Assembly (NCBI RefSeq): GCF_022581195.2
Contig: NC_061452.1
Span: 69,501-133,500, forward strand
Length of the DNA stretch: 64,000 nt
Reading direction: 5' to 3'
Source: Helicoverpa zea
Taxonomy: Eukaryota > Arthropoda > Insecta > Lepidoptera > Noctuidae
Shown: one piece after another, positions 29,722 to 41,681 of the stretch
Position numbering within the stretch: the first letter of the stretch is position 1
Layout of the letters: the number at the start of each line of letters is the position of its first letter
Notes under the pieces: model-generated
The model's database searches: none
The model's input: only the letters and a program-made list of their open reading frames with translations
What the model was told of the DNA's origin: nothing
Program-made: the position numbers and the translations under genes

Positions 29722-30696
29722 GATCACCAGTGGCATTATTATTAAAAAAATATTTTTCAATCAAGAAATACAATTGTTTTATTTTTTCCTAACGCTTGTG
29801 TACGCAACTGTACCATATTAATAAATACTAACCTACCAAGTTAAGAACGTTGCTTAGACATATGTCACGGCCGCTTTTTTGTAGCTATCCGAACTTGGTC
29901 GGATTATGTAGGGTTTCGATGCTCCGTCAGTATTATAATTGTCTTTCTTTAATTACTGAATTTAATGACATGAAATTTTGCAAGTGAATAGTTGAATGAT
30001 TAAACTAATTATTGGCATACATTTTACCATGCAATTCCTTTAGAACGTCGTGATATTCGACTGCTTTGTAAACAGTGATCTATTCATGGTAAAATATCCT
30101 ATAACTTTTTAATTACTAACGGAACATCATTGATACTTGGCAACATGTTGGAGACACTTACAAGGTTTGTGTAAACGTGAAAATCTAGACCCCAAACTGC
30201 ATACTTTAAGAACTAAGACCTAATAAGTGTATTTTACGTTTATATTTTTATCTTTTAAACCCTACGACTTTTTCTAAATCTGTTTTTTAAACAAATATAA
30301 ACAAATTCAAAACAACGTATGTAAAAATCTACAGCTCTCTATGTAAGCGCTTTATATGAAAACTAGCTAATGGCCAAACGTTCGCGTAGCGGAAACTTGA
30401 ATTTCTCCGAAGTTTATGCATGCACTGATTTCATTCATACATAATCAATTATACACAAATACACACTAATTTTCGGACACATCTCTTTTCTTCTAAAGTC
30501 TATGGATTAAAAAAAGTTCCGCCAGGACAACGTTCGCCAACGTTCGCCCAGCGGAATCTGTTTTTGGTGAATTTCTCCACAATGGCTGCATACACAAATT
30601 TTTATTTACCATACACAATTATAGGACGTCTTACACTAATTATCTGCATAATTAAAATCTTTAAATTCAACAACATTCCGCTGCGCGAACGCACAC
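29722..30696. mobile_element. Foldback element, right half only
   Basis: Nearly matches the central spacer plus right arm of the foldback element at 51123-58803, ending CGCTGCGCGAACGCACAC. The left arm is missing. It shows the uninterrupted site (CATGCAATTCCTTTAG near 30030) that is split by a 5.9 kb insertion in the other copy. Confidence 0.75.
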
Positions 30697-30720
30697 GCCT
30701 CCGATTGGTCGCGGAACCTG

Positions 30721-31110
30721 GGGCCCGATTCTCCTAAGTTAATAATGTCAAAATCGAATAGAAATCGAATTGCAATATGATCGCAATAGCAGTTTTAACC
30801 ATAATCGGGCACGATTGGTCTTATATTAGTAGCTTCTGCTACTAATATCGTATTCCAACGACATTCGATTGGTTTGCGATTGGTCTGCTATTTTGGTCTA
30901 TACGGTAGTTTGCTCTACAATCATATTGCAATAGTTAATCATTTGCAGACAAAATAATTCATTATTGAATCACAGAAAAGGATAAAAACGTTTATTTCAA
31001 AGAAAAAATAGCGGAATGCCACATACGTTTCAATCGTAATCGAGTCGGGATTGGATCGCAGTCGAACGTGAATCGTATGTTGCTTAAGTAAAATTAGGAG
31101 AATCGGGCCC
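30721..31110. mobile_element. MITE, 390 bp, CTG duplication
   Basis: Complete member of the GGGCCCGATTCTCC family, in reverse orientation relative to 8404-8810, with CTG at 30718-30720 and 31111-31113. Confidence 0.85.
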
Positions 31111-31276
31111 CTGCACGACCCGCGACCGCTCAGTCTCGACGCCACGCCGCACGCTACACGCAACGCTCAAACGCTCCGCTCCTAGCCCCGCTGTTCCGAA
31201 TTTGCGACATTAGACCTCACTGATAAAATAAACTACTAGTATCTAGTAGTTAATTAAACGTGAAAATTCATAGTAT

Positions 31277-31282
31277 TTTATT
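31277..31282 (-). promoter_or_regulatory. Likely polyadenylation signal of AAGAB-like gene
   Basis: AATAAA on the minus strand, about 210 nt beyond the stop codon at 31491. Confidence 0.45.
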
Positions 31283-31490
31283 TAGGAACTAAATAACTAT
31301 GATTTTTCACTTTTTTTTTTTAAGTTAACAGGTATTTAAGGAAAAACATACGTTTATGTTGTCGGTGAACTTGGGCCTTACTAGGCGTCGACACCGACCG
31401 CACTGAACAACTATTATAACAAACTTATAACAAAACAGTGGGCCTTATAATAAAACAGCGTAAACATCAGGCACGGCGTGTCGCGCGAAG

Positions 31491-34127
31491 TCAGCACTTG
31501 TCGAGGTCCAGCCCCAGCGCGCGGCAGAACGCCTGCACCAGCGCCTCCGCGCGCTCGCGCCGCTCCGGCCCCTCGGGCACCCCGCCGGGCCCCGCGCCGG
31601 GCCCCGCCCCGGGCCCCGCGCCCACCAGCAGCCCGGGCCGCTCGCCCAGCGCGGGCCCCAGCGCGCCCAGCGCGGCCGCGAAGGCCTCGGCCTGCTCGAC
31701 GGCGCGCAGCTCCTCGGCGTCCGAGTCCCAGTCGACGGCGTCCGACTCCGCGTCCGACTCCGTGTCCGAGCCGTCCGTGGACGCGCTCTCTGTAATCGGG
31801 CGCGACGCAGCTTAGTATCGTGTAACAAACAAAAGCGCATCAATTAATATAAAGTTATTAGCTTCCGCCCGCGGCTTCGCCCGTGTAGAGTTCGGTTATA
31901 TCGCGTTTCCAAGAGAATTCTTCAAAAGTCCGGGATAAAAACTATCCTATGTTCTTTCTCAAGGTCAACTCTGTACCAAATTTTATTAAAATCAGTCCAG
32001 TGGTTTAGACGTGAAAGCGTAACAGACAGACAAACAGAGTTACTTTCGCATTTATAATATTAGTAGGGATACTTGTCTATGTCGTCTCCGCCTCGTCCCG
32101 CGCGGAGGGCTCGCGGCGCGGCAGCACGCGGCTATAGCGCAGCTGTGCGACAGCACTGACCTGCGACAGAGGGCGGCGCGGCGCGGTCGGTGCGCTGCAG
32201 GCCGCGCCACGTGTGCGCGTGCAGCGCGGCGCGCGCCTCGTCCCGCGCGGAGGGCTCGCGGCGCGGCAGCACGCGGCTATAGCGCAGCTGTGCGACAGCA
32301 CTGACCTGCGACAGAGGGCGGCGCGGCGCGGTCGGTGCGCTGCAGGCCGCGCCACGTGTGCGCGTGCAGCGCGGCGCGCGCCTCGTCCCGCGCGGAGGGC
32401 TCGCGGCGCGGCAGCACGCGGCTATAGCGCAGCTGTGCGACAGCACTGACCTGCGACAGAGGGCGGCGCGGCGCGGTCGGTGCGCTGCAGGCCGCGCCAC
32501 GTGTGCGCGTGCAGCGCGGCGCGCGCCTCGTCCCGCGCGGAGGGCTCGCGGCGCGGCAGCACGCGGCTATAGCGCAGCTGTGCGACAGCACTGACCTGCG
32601 ACAGAGGGCGGCGCGGCGCGGTCGGTGCGCTGCAGGCCGCGCCACGTGTGCGCGTGCAGCGCGGCGCGCGCCTCGTCCCGCGCGGAGGGCTCGCGGCGCG
32701 GCAGCACGCGGCTATAGCGCAGCTGTGCGACAGCACTGACCTGCGACAGAGGGCGGCGCGGCGCGGTCGGTGCGCTGCAGGCCGCGCCACGTGTGCGCGT
32801 GCAGCGCGGCGCGCGCCTCGTCCCGCGCGGAGGGCTCGCGGCGCGGCAGCACGCGGCTATAGCGCAGCTGTGCGACAGCACTGACCTGCGACAGAGGGCG
32901 GCGCGGCGCGGTCGGTGCGCTGCAGGCCGCGCCACGTGTGCGCGTGCAGCGCGGCGCGCGCCTCGTCCCGCGCGGAGGGCTCGCGGCGCGGCAGCAGCGC
33001 GGCTCGCTGCGCCGCCGCCCAGCCCGCCAGCGCGCCGGCCCGCGCCGCGTCGGGCAGCAGCAGGCGCACGGCGGCGCGGCGCCACGGCCCCACCGCGCGC
33101 GCCGACGCCGCCGCCAGCGCCGTCGCCGCAGACGACGCCTGCGTCGTCCGACCGCATAAATTACCATTTATACTGACTATTAAGAATTTCTCTTAGACAG
33201 CCCTTAAATATTAGTTATTATTTAATCCACCTATAAGTAAGGCTGTTACTGTCTACGATTAATTCAATTTGGCAGGGTAATCATACTTTTTAGTGTAGTC
33301 AGGCATATTAAACGTAAAGCGAAGCCACGGGCGTAAGCTTATCTAATAGACATAAAATAAAACCGTTTAATAAAAGAAAAAGAAGATTCTGGCTATTTTG
33401 CTTAAAAGTACTATGGGTTGAGAACTGAAAAAGGTTGTCTTTTTACTTAGAGCAAATGAGTTTATTATCAATATGCCCCAAGCCCACAAAAACAATACTC
33501 TTGAAGGTATGGTTACCCTAGTAAACAGTTTGAAGGACAAAATCACATCGCAGAAATTGATGAACAGAACTGTGATGGGTACCTCATAGCAGCCGTAATA
33601 ATGATGTTGGATACATTACACATGGACGGTCAGTTAGTTCCACAGTAAGTTATTAAATTACTAGTACTAACTACTAGTAGTTACTGTAGAATATTTGACA
33701 CTGACCCCACATTGCAGTTTCCGCTCCAAGTTGAAATAACACAGAACAGCAAGTGAATGTATATTACCTCTTCCTCAGTGAGATGTATCACATGGGCCTC
33801 CACATTGCTAGGGTCTACCTGCAACTGGCCTTGGTCAGACAATGGATGAACTCGTACATTTGCTGTGTAATATTTGTTTACTAGTCTCCAAACACGATCA
33901 AGCGATTCTTTATCTTTGAGGTAATCAGCTGTGACATCATTGTCGATAAGATCTGAAATATATCATTAAAGCAGAATAGTTAATGATTTCTATCATACCT
34001 CACCTGACACCCCACAACGACAAGTGACAGAAGTATCATTAATTTACAAACCAGACATAAGCGCTGTAGCGACAGTTTCATTTATTGCACTCACTAAGAT
34101 AATAGGTAATTTATCAAATGTCGACAT
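31491..34127 (-). CDS. AAGAB: Alpha/gamma-adaptin-binding protein p34-like (AAGAB)
   Basis: Mammalian AAGAB is a cytosolic chaperone that assembles AP-1 and AP-2 clathrin adaptors. Exons: 34052-34127 (MSTFDKLPIILVSAINETVA), 33768-33952, 32886-33138, 31491-31789; 813 nt, 270 aa, phases 0-1-0-1, all GT-AG. The order of blocks follows AAGAB: an N-terminal hydrophobic beta strand, NKYYTANVRVHPL, VEAHVIHLTEEE, RRAAVRLLLPDAARAGALAG, then RAALHAHTWRGLQRTDRA, an acidic serine-rich linker (DGSDTESDAESD) and a C-terminal helix RAEALVQAFCRALGLDLDKC. It is somewhat shorter than the human protein. I recognised it from memory by block order, so the family call is not certain. Exons 1-2 are AT-rich, 3-4 very GC-rich. 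The acceptor of exon 3 has a weak pyrimidine tract. The donor of exon 3 lies in a 145-bp minisatellite. Confidence 0.72.
31860..32073 (-). mobile_element. Repeat in AAGAB-like intron 3
   Basis: Begins TAGCTTCCGCCCGCGGCTTC and ends TTTATAATATTAGTAGGGA, the same end pair as the insert at 13626-14362, with a CAGACAGACAAACAGA tract. Non-coding. Confidence 0.55.
32089..32995 (-). repeat. 145-bp minisatellite copying an exon end and its splice donor
   Basis: About 6.3 head-to-tail units that look nearly identical. Each contains roughly 110 bp identical to the 3' end of AAGAB-like exon 3 plus its donor and about 34 bp of intron. The six donors (G of GT, minus strand) are at 32885, 32740, 32595, 32450, 32305 and 32160. 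145 is not a multiple of 3, and reading past the first donor meets an in-frame stop (CTATAG), so only 32885 gives the full-length protein. Confidence 0.9.
33139..33767. other. AAGAB-like intron 2, no feature seen
   Basis: AT-rich intron with a possible fragment of the 31860-type repeat near 33318-33340 (GAAGCCACGGGCG). A block at 33520-33570 (GGACAAAATCACATCGCAGA) recurs at 34999-35020 in LINE-like sequence. Confidence 0.45.
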
Positions 34128-34359
34128 AGTCATCGATAAAATATTCTACAAATCCTTCAATTGATTGACAAAATGAAAAATCCTTTAAGAGAAATATATA
34201 TTTAGAATAGTTTTTCAAGTATCCATTCACTGTCACACACATACATAACATTAATATGATAAATAATATAATTTGTTTGCGCTCAGTTGGGACGACAGAT
34301 AAGATAACTATTGTGACACTGACATTTGAGTGACGTGCGTGCATCGAGAAGTCGATGCG

Positions 34360-35872
34360 CATAGACATAATATAGTAAACAAGACTGCGCACTTTTACCC
34401 AAAAAACGAGCCGAGTGAAATAGTACGGAGGCCGTCCGTCCCTTTCTAATAGGGTCAAAGTCAAAGTCAAAGTCAAAGTATTTATTATTTGTAAAACATA
34501 GGTATACATAAAGTGTAGATCTTAAAATTAAATAAAATAGTGCGCTATGTTCTGTCTATGGTGAGACGTACAAATATAGTTTGGACTACGTACTACTTAA
34601 AATAAGAATTTTTTACAATTACATCTAGAATTAAATTATATCAAAATCTAAATTAGTCATTTAAGAACTCATCGACCGTGTAGTAACATTTCTCAATTAG
34701 AATTTTTTGCAATGTTTTCTTAAATTTATGGAGAGGTAGTATTTTAACCTCATCTGGAATTTTATTGTAGATTCTCGGAGCGACGCCAAAGAAACTTTTC
34801 TGCATGAGAGATGTTTTACACCTCGTGTGACACAGCTGATGTATATATTTAGCTCGCATAGGAGTTTTTCTAACATCCGACAGTTTAGTGAACAAGTGCT
34901 GGTTAGTTTTAACAAATAATGCAGTTTCGAGAATATATAATGATGGCAATGTGAGAATTTTAAGAGATTTAAAAAAAGGCGCGCAACTGTCTGTAAAGGA
35001 CAAAATCACATCGCAGAAATTGATGAACAGAACTGGGGTGACTATGAGATTAAGCTATGTGAGACAAATCCGAATTTGCTAAGATTATTAAACACAGATT
35101 GGTATTGAAATTTTAACTTACGCAGTTTGTGACCTTAAAATATTAATATAGGCTTTTAATAATTAGCAGTATAAAAGTAGGAATATTCGAACTGAAGACT
35201 GTTTTTTTTTGTATTTTTGGTTCACATATAGACTGCTGAGCCGTTTGTCCCCTTTCTTCATTTTTTGGGAAACTATAACAATAGTACAACAGTTTTAAAA
35301 TCCATCACCCATATTTTGACTCATTACAAGAATTCATGGGCACCTTAGTTGTTTGATTTACGAAAATGTTATTATTAGCTAACCTGTGGAACGATATATT
35401 GCAACCACCATAAGATTCACTTTTACAAGTATAAACGCAACACTTTTTTACCATTTTAATAGTTTAAATTGATTTAATACAAAAAATATAAACAAAATTT
35501 TAAACGCTGATTACGCGCCAAGAATGTTCAGGGTTACCGCTGGAAAATAAAAAAAAAACAAAATAAAAATTTATGTTGTTTATGTTTTAAGAATAAATAC
35601 GAATAAAATAATACGATTGTTATTAATTTGTTGACTTACAATTGTTAAAATAAGATAAAAATATAAGTGATTCAATTATTTTTTTGGGAAGACAAAACTG
35701 TTGATCACAACATTTTTTTATGCTGGCAAGGTGTTAGAAAGAGACAAACGGCCTCCGTTCTAACTATCCCTCTCGGCTCGGATATGCCTCTGTGTATTAC
35801 GCAACCAATTTAGTACCTTATTGCGTTGGAATACAGTTCATTTTCGTAAATATATATTTTGAGCGTGCGCAA
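34360..35872 (-). mobile_element. P-like transposon remnant (copy B)
   Basis: Reverse orientation relative to copy A. The 34360 end keeps the inverted repeat (CATAGACATAATATAG…GACTGCGCA); the other end stops after TGCGCAAT near 35872, so it is truncated and no target duplication was found. It contains the same THAP exon (ATG near 35453 on the minus strand, MVKKCCVYTCKSES) and a LINE fragment at 34456-35050. It begins about 230 bp upstream of the AAGAB-like start codon. Confidence 0.7.
34456..35050 (-). pseudogene. Non-LTR LINE reverse-transcriptase C-terminal fragment
   Basis: The minus strand encodes LKILTLPSLYILETALFVKT, RYNTK-like spacing, FFGVAPRIYNKIPDEVKILP and FKKTLQKILIEKCYYTVDEF, the C-terminal extension common in Jockey/CR1-like RTs. 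The 3' tail is three TTTGAC units (34456-34477). 5'-truncated, as usual for LINE insertions, and placed inside P-like copy B. Confidence 0.65.
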
Positions 35873-36249
35873 TATGCGTGCGTGAGTGAGTGACTTATAA
35901 ACTATATGGACTGGAAATACCTACGAAAAAAACGTGCACATTTTTTTGCTAAAATATAAGTACTTTCACCATCAATTCCTGTTCCCGTAACATATTTTTT
36001 ATCCGATGTGAGTTATTTTATGTAGTTTCTAGCAAAAATAGAACCTGTGTAAAGACAATCCAGCTTGATTTTGGTGCTTCCTAGGACCACACTTCACGAT
36101 ACAACACGTAGGCATATTCGTTGACTATTTCACTATTGAAATAATAAAGTCTTAAAGGTAAACTCAAGTGGTTTTCTATAAAAAACGCAATTATAAATCA
36201 CTGAGAACACCGATTTGACAGCACAACTACCTGAAATCTGGCGCTTAAG
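35873..36249. other. Upstream region of LCMT1, no gene seen
   Basis: AT-rich with a (GTGAGTGA) run near 35883-35893; likely to contain the LCMT1 promoter, but no motif is convincing. Confidence 0.4.
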
Positions 36250-36292
36250 ATGGCGGACATTTCACGCACCTACAAACAGGAGGATATCAAAG
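36250..36292 (+). promoter_or_regulatory. Possible LCMT1 leader exon with upstream ORF
   Basis: ATG in good context (AAGATGGCGGAC) opens MADISRTYKQEDIK and runs into a donor AAAG|GTAAAT. Splicing to the acceptor at 36791-36797 (TTTTGCAG) would continue G|AG TAA, closing a 15-codon upstream ORF before the LCMT1 start. This is inference: the exon could belong to something else or not be used. Confidence 0.3.
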
Positions 36293-36848
36293 GTAAATGT
36301 TACCATTTTACGCAACCACTAAAATATTGTTGTCCCTGTTTTCAAAAACACTTATCTGCTTAAAAAGAGTGAGACTAGAACAATGAGTGAGAATATGTTG
36401 CATATTGTTTCATATTTCGCCGATATTTACATAACTATAGATACGTCTAGATAACAACACAGCGCATATAGTTCCTATCTCGATGATTAAAACGGATCCG
36501 TAAAAAATATTGAATATACATGACGTAAAACTATTGATGATTGACAAAACTTTTAAAAGAACCTACGAAAGAAATAAAAACTATGAAAGTCTAGGCGGTA
36601 TGGTCGAAAGACTTTAGCCTGCTTGACAAATAAATAAAAAAATCTCATGAATGACAATAATATGACATTCATCAGTTGTCATCATCACTATTTACTTTTA
36701 ATAAAAGCATGAAAATATTTTTATTCTAGTCTCCACAATTTATCTATCTGAGTGTGAAGAACTGAAAACTTTTCTAACATCCTGTAATGTTTTGCAGAGT
36801 AATTATATAATTTGTAGGGTCGTGACGAAAACATTTGGATTTTTCAAA

Positions 36849-39800
36849 ATGGATAGCATAAAGTCATGGACGGCGGAGGATGAGGCAATAATTGCGACGA
36901 ATATTGATGCTACGGAGTGTAAGCGGTGCGCTGTGGAGCTCGGCTACTGGAAGGACGATTACATATCGTATTTTATTCGGCATGCTGACCGAAAGGCGCC
37001 CGAGATCAACCGAGGGTACTACGCACGAGTCAGGGCTATGGAGATATTCATCCATCAGTTCCTAGAGGTTAGCTGAATAAACCAAACTAGTTCGTGTCTC
37101 TTGTTCATTACATATTCATTAGTGTAGTTTTATAGTAACTATTTTTATTATTCAAGTACTTTTGTGTGAATGGCAATTTCAGCGCTGTGGCACAAAATGT
37201 CAGATAATTAACTTGGGCTGTGGTTTTGACACATTGTTCTGGCGCCTTAAAGACACAACCAATGCAGTAAGCAACTTTATAGAACTGGACTTCCCAGCTG
37301 TTACATCAAAAAAATGCCAAATAATTAAGCGAAATAAACAACTGCTTCAAAAAATCGCAAACGAAGGTAAGAATTCCAGAATATACAAGGTATTACTAAA
37401 GTACCCCTAAAGCCGAAATGGGGTTAACTGGTCCCTTGTAAAGAGTCAATAGACCATGTTTTCAATTACAATGAAAGGAGATGTTACAAATCCAGCCCAC
37501 TATATGTACAGTACCTCGAAAAATACAGAAAAATCAATAGAATTCAGGAGAAATACAGATGAATGGCTAAAATGCGTACTTTTCTTGTAATAATTTGTTA
37601 TTTATCAAGGGGTTTTATTGAATATCATTATGGCATCTTGACAATTTAGATACTCACTTGGACGTAGTTATGCAAAAATGTTTCATCCCACAGTAAGTTG
37701 AATTTGAGATTTACGCGTTTCAATGGTATTCTTTTTTATTCTAACTAGTAAAGGTCTATACTAAAGGTTTTATTGTTGAATTATATTGTGTTTAGATAAT
37801 CATATGTTAAATTTTGGGCTATTCACTATATAATAAAAAAAATATATATATTGGTACTGGAACATTTTAACATAATTAATATTTACATGAACATAGCTTC
37901 AAATTAATTTTGCACAAACGTTCTAGGTACTTTTTATCCATCTGTACCGTAATTTTTTTATCTAAATTTTACACAGTCATTTGTTTTTTTTTTTTAAATA
38001 TGTTAAACCTGAACAACAAATGAAAGATAAAAGAAAGAAAGAAAATACATTTATTCACATGGACATAACGCATAGACAAATACAAACAATAATACAAACA
38101 AAAACGAATTAATAATAAAGTAGAACTACAGAAGGCAATACACAATAGTGGGGGAAATATGCGTCACATCCACGCGAAAAGGCCCTTGCTCAGCACGTTG
38201 CTGTCACTCTGTTGGACAGAGTCTCAGCGCTGGTTTTCAGCAAAAGCCGAAAGCTGACGTGTTAACGTCCGCCGGCAATTTAAATAATATATATTAAAAA
38301 TAAAACAATAATATTATTAAAATAAATACAATAAATTATGAATTAAAATAAATACAATAAATTATGAATTAAAATAAATAAATAAATTAAGTAGTGATTA
38401 TTCTCAAGACTCAAAAGGAAAACACCTTTAGATTTGTGTCAATAACACAGTTGACAAGATTGGGACATCGTATGCAGAACTGTCCTCTGTATTGAAGTGG
38501 CTAAGTCGCTGGACTTAGACCACAAAGACTTGCAATAATAATCTACATATTGCTGAATGTCCATGATGAGACAGATTGCAGTATATATATATTAAAAAAA
38601 AAAAAAAAATGTAGTGATAACATTGGCAACATTCGACTCAATCGCACACGCATTTGGCTCATTCGTTCCTTGTCTATGCGCTGTTGTCAAAATCGTTAAG
38701 GTTATGATGTAAAGACTTATTTCTATAAGATAGTCTACTATATAAAAATAAGTCTTAGGTAGGAGGAGGTAAAATCCATGTTTCATTTTTTAGGATTGTC
38801 ACTCGGCTAATTTGGCTGCAGCAATGGCCACCATCTGGCCACAACAAACAGAAATCGGACATGTTAATATTTCGTGTTTCCCCTCTAACTTTTCTTTCAA
38901 TACTTAATTCCTTGTAATCTTCATAATAAAGTACTCTGTGAATCTTCCTCTAATGATGATTTCATAAAAATTAAAAAAATCTCTTTTTTATTATTTATTT
39001 TGTATTTAACCAATTAACTTTTGTTTTGGATCGTTTAGACCGAGCTATTGTAATTTTGCAAAAATGTTCCAAATATAAATGGAACATTTTGTTACAAAAT
39101 AAAATGGCTTAACATGGTTTTGCTAAAACGCTACAAGATTGTTGAGGCGTTTTGACTAAATAAATATATTGTTTCGTAAAACATAAAATGTTTCTGTCCT
39201 CCTACCTAGTAAGTTTTAGTTAATTTACACAAGTTATTATTTGACAAAGGTTGTGGGATGGAACGTAAGTGAAAAAATATTTTCTGATTTATGGCTTAAA
39301 ACTTGAATAGTTTTTGCTAATTTGAACCTACATGTCATATAAGGTAGTTTGATCATAATAACTCGATTTCGGGTGACTCGTGGGTTGGAAAGTTTCTGCA
39401 TAACTACGTCCACTTGTCTAATAAATGTCATTAAACCATCAATTTGACAATAATGACAAGTAAATATGTCAAATGTCATTAATCAATTACCATGTTGACA
39501 GCTTACGACAGACTTCCCACGTATAGTATAAACCTTACCGCCATGATGGTTTTTCTGGTGTGTTGCAATTTCAACCGTTTATTTTTGAGTTTTACAGCCA
39601 AACAAAGCCAAATAAAATTAATTAAATTATTGAAAAGTGTTTCAAACATTTTTCCCTATTTTGTACAATGATGTACAAAGGGGCTGGGGCTCCGGTTAAA
39701 TATGCATATGCTACATTTTTACTTGATATGAACTAACCACCACTACCGGGTAACTGGGTTGAGGTCAGGCAAGGCAGTCGTTTCTTGTAAAGCACTGGTA

Positions 39801-41097
39801 CTCAGCTACATCCGGTTAGACTGGAAGCTGACCCCAACATAGTTGGGAAAAAGGCTCGCAAGATGATGAGGATGATGATGAACTAACCACCACAAAGAAA
39901 TCACAATAACCAAACATATTGAATTCACTTACATTTTACAAAATCAGATGTGGAAGAAAGTTCTATGTAAACTAGTTGCCAAATGTATCGCCCACTGGTG
40001 CATTAATATAATTTATTAACTGCCTCGTTGGTCTAGCTGTCGCAAGTGCGGCTGCTGAGCACGAGGTCTCGGGTTCGATTCCCGAGTCGGGCCGAAATCG
40101 CTTTGTGGGTTTTAGAAGACTTTCACAAAGCAGCCCGGAGCCTGGAAGCTGGTGATTGATACACCCGTGCATCGGAGAGCACGTAAATGTCGGTCCTGCG
40201 CCTGATCTCTCTCCGGTCGTGTCGGATTACCGTCCCATCGGACTATGAGAGTTAAGGAATAGTGAGTGCACTTGTGTCTGCGCAAATGCTCGTGCATTAT
40301 AATATGTCCTGCGTAGTTGGCTAATCTCCTTACATGAGAACAGCCGCCGTAGCCGATAATCGGCTAGGAGGACATCATCATCATCATCATCAATATAATT
40401 TAAACATGAATGAGATAGCCTTGATTATTGTAACAGAGGGGTAACACATATCTTAGTTATACTTAATGTAAAAAAAACAATACATTTTGAATGGAAACAA
40501 CAATATTATTGGTAAGTGGGTATTAAATCGATTCGGTGTGCAGACGGCGAGGTGATGATCCGCGCGGGCGACCTGCACGCCGACGGCTACCACCTGGTGG
40601 GCTGCGACCTGCGCTGCCTCGGCTCCGTGCGGCGCGCGCTGACGGCCGCCGGCGCCGCCGACGCGCTGCCCGCGCTGCTGCTGGCCGAGTGCGTGCTGGT
40701 GTACCTGCGCGGCGACGCGGCCGACGCGCTGCTGGCGCACCTGGCGGCCGCCTTCCCGCGCGCCGCGCTGCTGGTGTACGAGCAGTGCGGCCTGGGCGAC
40801 AAGTTCGGCGAGGTCATGGTGCGCAACCTGGCGGCGCGCGGCTGCGTGGTGGCGGGCGGGCGCCTGCGCGCGGCGCCGGCCGAGCAGGCGGCGCGGCTGG
40901 TGGCGCTGGGCTGGGACGCGGCGCGCGCGTGGGACATGACGGCCGTGTGGCGCTCGTTCCCCGACGAGGACCGCGCGCGCGTGGAGGCGCTGGAGCCGCT
41001 GGACGAGCGCGAGCTGCTGCAGCAGCTGCACGCGCACTACGCGCTCACCGTGGCCACGCGCGGCGACATCTTCGCCGACATGGACCTGAACGCGTAG
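36849..41097 (+). CDS. LCMT1: Leucine carboxyl methyltransferase 1 (PP2A)
   Basis: Transfers a methyl group from S-adenosylmethionine to the C-terminal leucine of the PP2A catalytic subunit, which favours assembly of PP2A holoenzymes; cytosolic. Exons: 36849-37067, 37183-37366, 40544-41097, GT-AG, 957 nt, 318 aa. Exon 1: CKRCAVELGYWKDDYISYFI and KAPEINRGYYARV, the substrate-lid region. Exon 2: SAM motif NLGCGFD at residues 83-89 and TLFWRLKD. Exon 3: GCDLRCL, AECVLVY (182-188), YEQCGLGDKFGEVMVRNL and the C-terminal ELLQQLHAHY. Length agrees with the family (about 330 aa). The start at 36849 is chosen because the frame upstream comes straight from an acceptor. Exons 1-2 are AT-rich, exon 3 extremely GC-rich. 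The 3.2 kb intron 2 is full of repeats. Confidence 0.93.
37367..40018. other. LCMT1 intron 2: repeat debris
   Basis: 38038-38290 resembles an antisense LINE 3' end (AAAGAAAGAAAG, then TGTTAACGTCCGCCGGCAA). Inverted arms around GCATAACTACGTCCA (about 37659-37680 and 39398-39415) suggest an old 1.8 kb inverted-repeat element. 39752-39880 is SINE family 2 with a GATGATGA tail. The rest is AT-rich without recognisable content. Confidence 0.4.
40019..40392 (+). mobile_element. SINE family 1, complete copy
   Basis: tRNA-like head (GGTCTAGCTGTCGCAAG, B-box GGTTCGATTCC at about 40069-40079), body as at 8220, and a CATCATCATCAT tail at 40374-40392. Uninterrupted counterpart of the MITE-split copy at 8220. 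Confidence 0.85.
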
Positions 41098-41355
41098 GCG
41101 CCGCTGCCGCGTTATATCGAAATTAAAGTATTACTAAAATTGATATAGTTCAGAGTTCAGAGCGTCAATAGACAACGTTTGTGTCCTCGGCGCGAAATAC
41201 TAGCAGTATCTATATTATTTCTGTACAATCGTCGTAATTTATTAACTGTAAATTAGTATTCACGCCCAAGTGTGTATTGTGTACCAATATCAATGGTAAA
41301 AACGAGCAGCCAGTTTGTAAAACAGGAAGCTTTGATGTAAAAATACTTATATTGA

Positions 41356-41361
41356 AATAAA
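41356..41361 (+). promoter_or_regulatory. Likely polyadenylation signal of LCMT1
   Basis: AATAAA 259 nt past the stop. ATTAAA at 41122 is an earlier, weaker candidate. Confidence 0.5.
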
Positions 41362-41681
41362 CTCCTATATTATGAATGTATTATGCCCTTTGGCCCAAAA
41401 AAATAAAACAAAAGAAAACGGCCAGGTACGAGTCGGCCTCGCCCAGTGCCGGCTTTAGGGGAGAGGAGTGGGCCGTCCGAAGCGCCCGGGTGTAGAGGGC
41501 GCAACGAGGGCCAATTGAAACCTTTCAAAACGTGTAGTACTCGTAGTAATGTCGTTAGCAAATATTAAGAGAAACAGGTGTGTGCGAAATGCGTTTTGAA
41601 GGTTCGCCCTCTATAAAGGACCATACGTCAATTAGTACCCATTTTTTAACATTGCTCGCCAGTGATGAAACTTGCGTCTTA
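41362..41681. other. Intergenic, fragment of family R only
   Basis: About 30 bp of family R (ACGGCCAGGTACGAGTCGG) near 41417, then unassigned sequence. Confidence 0.4.

Noticed and set aside
32089..32995. Repeated coding exon or new repetitive protein
   Set aside because: Units of 145 bp shift frame each copy and contain stops; only the exon-proximal unit fits the gene model.
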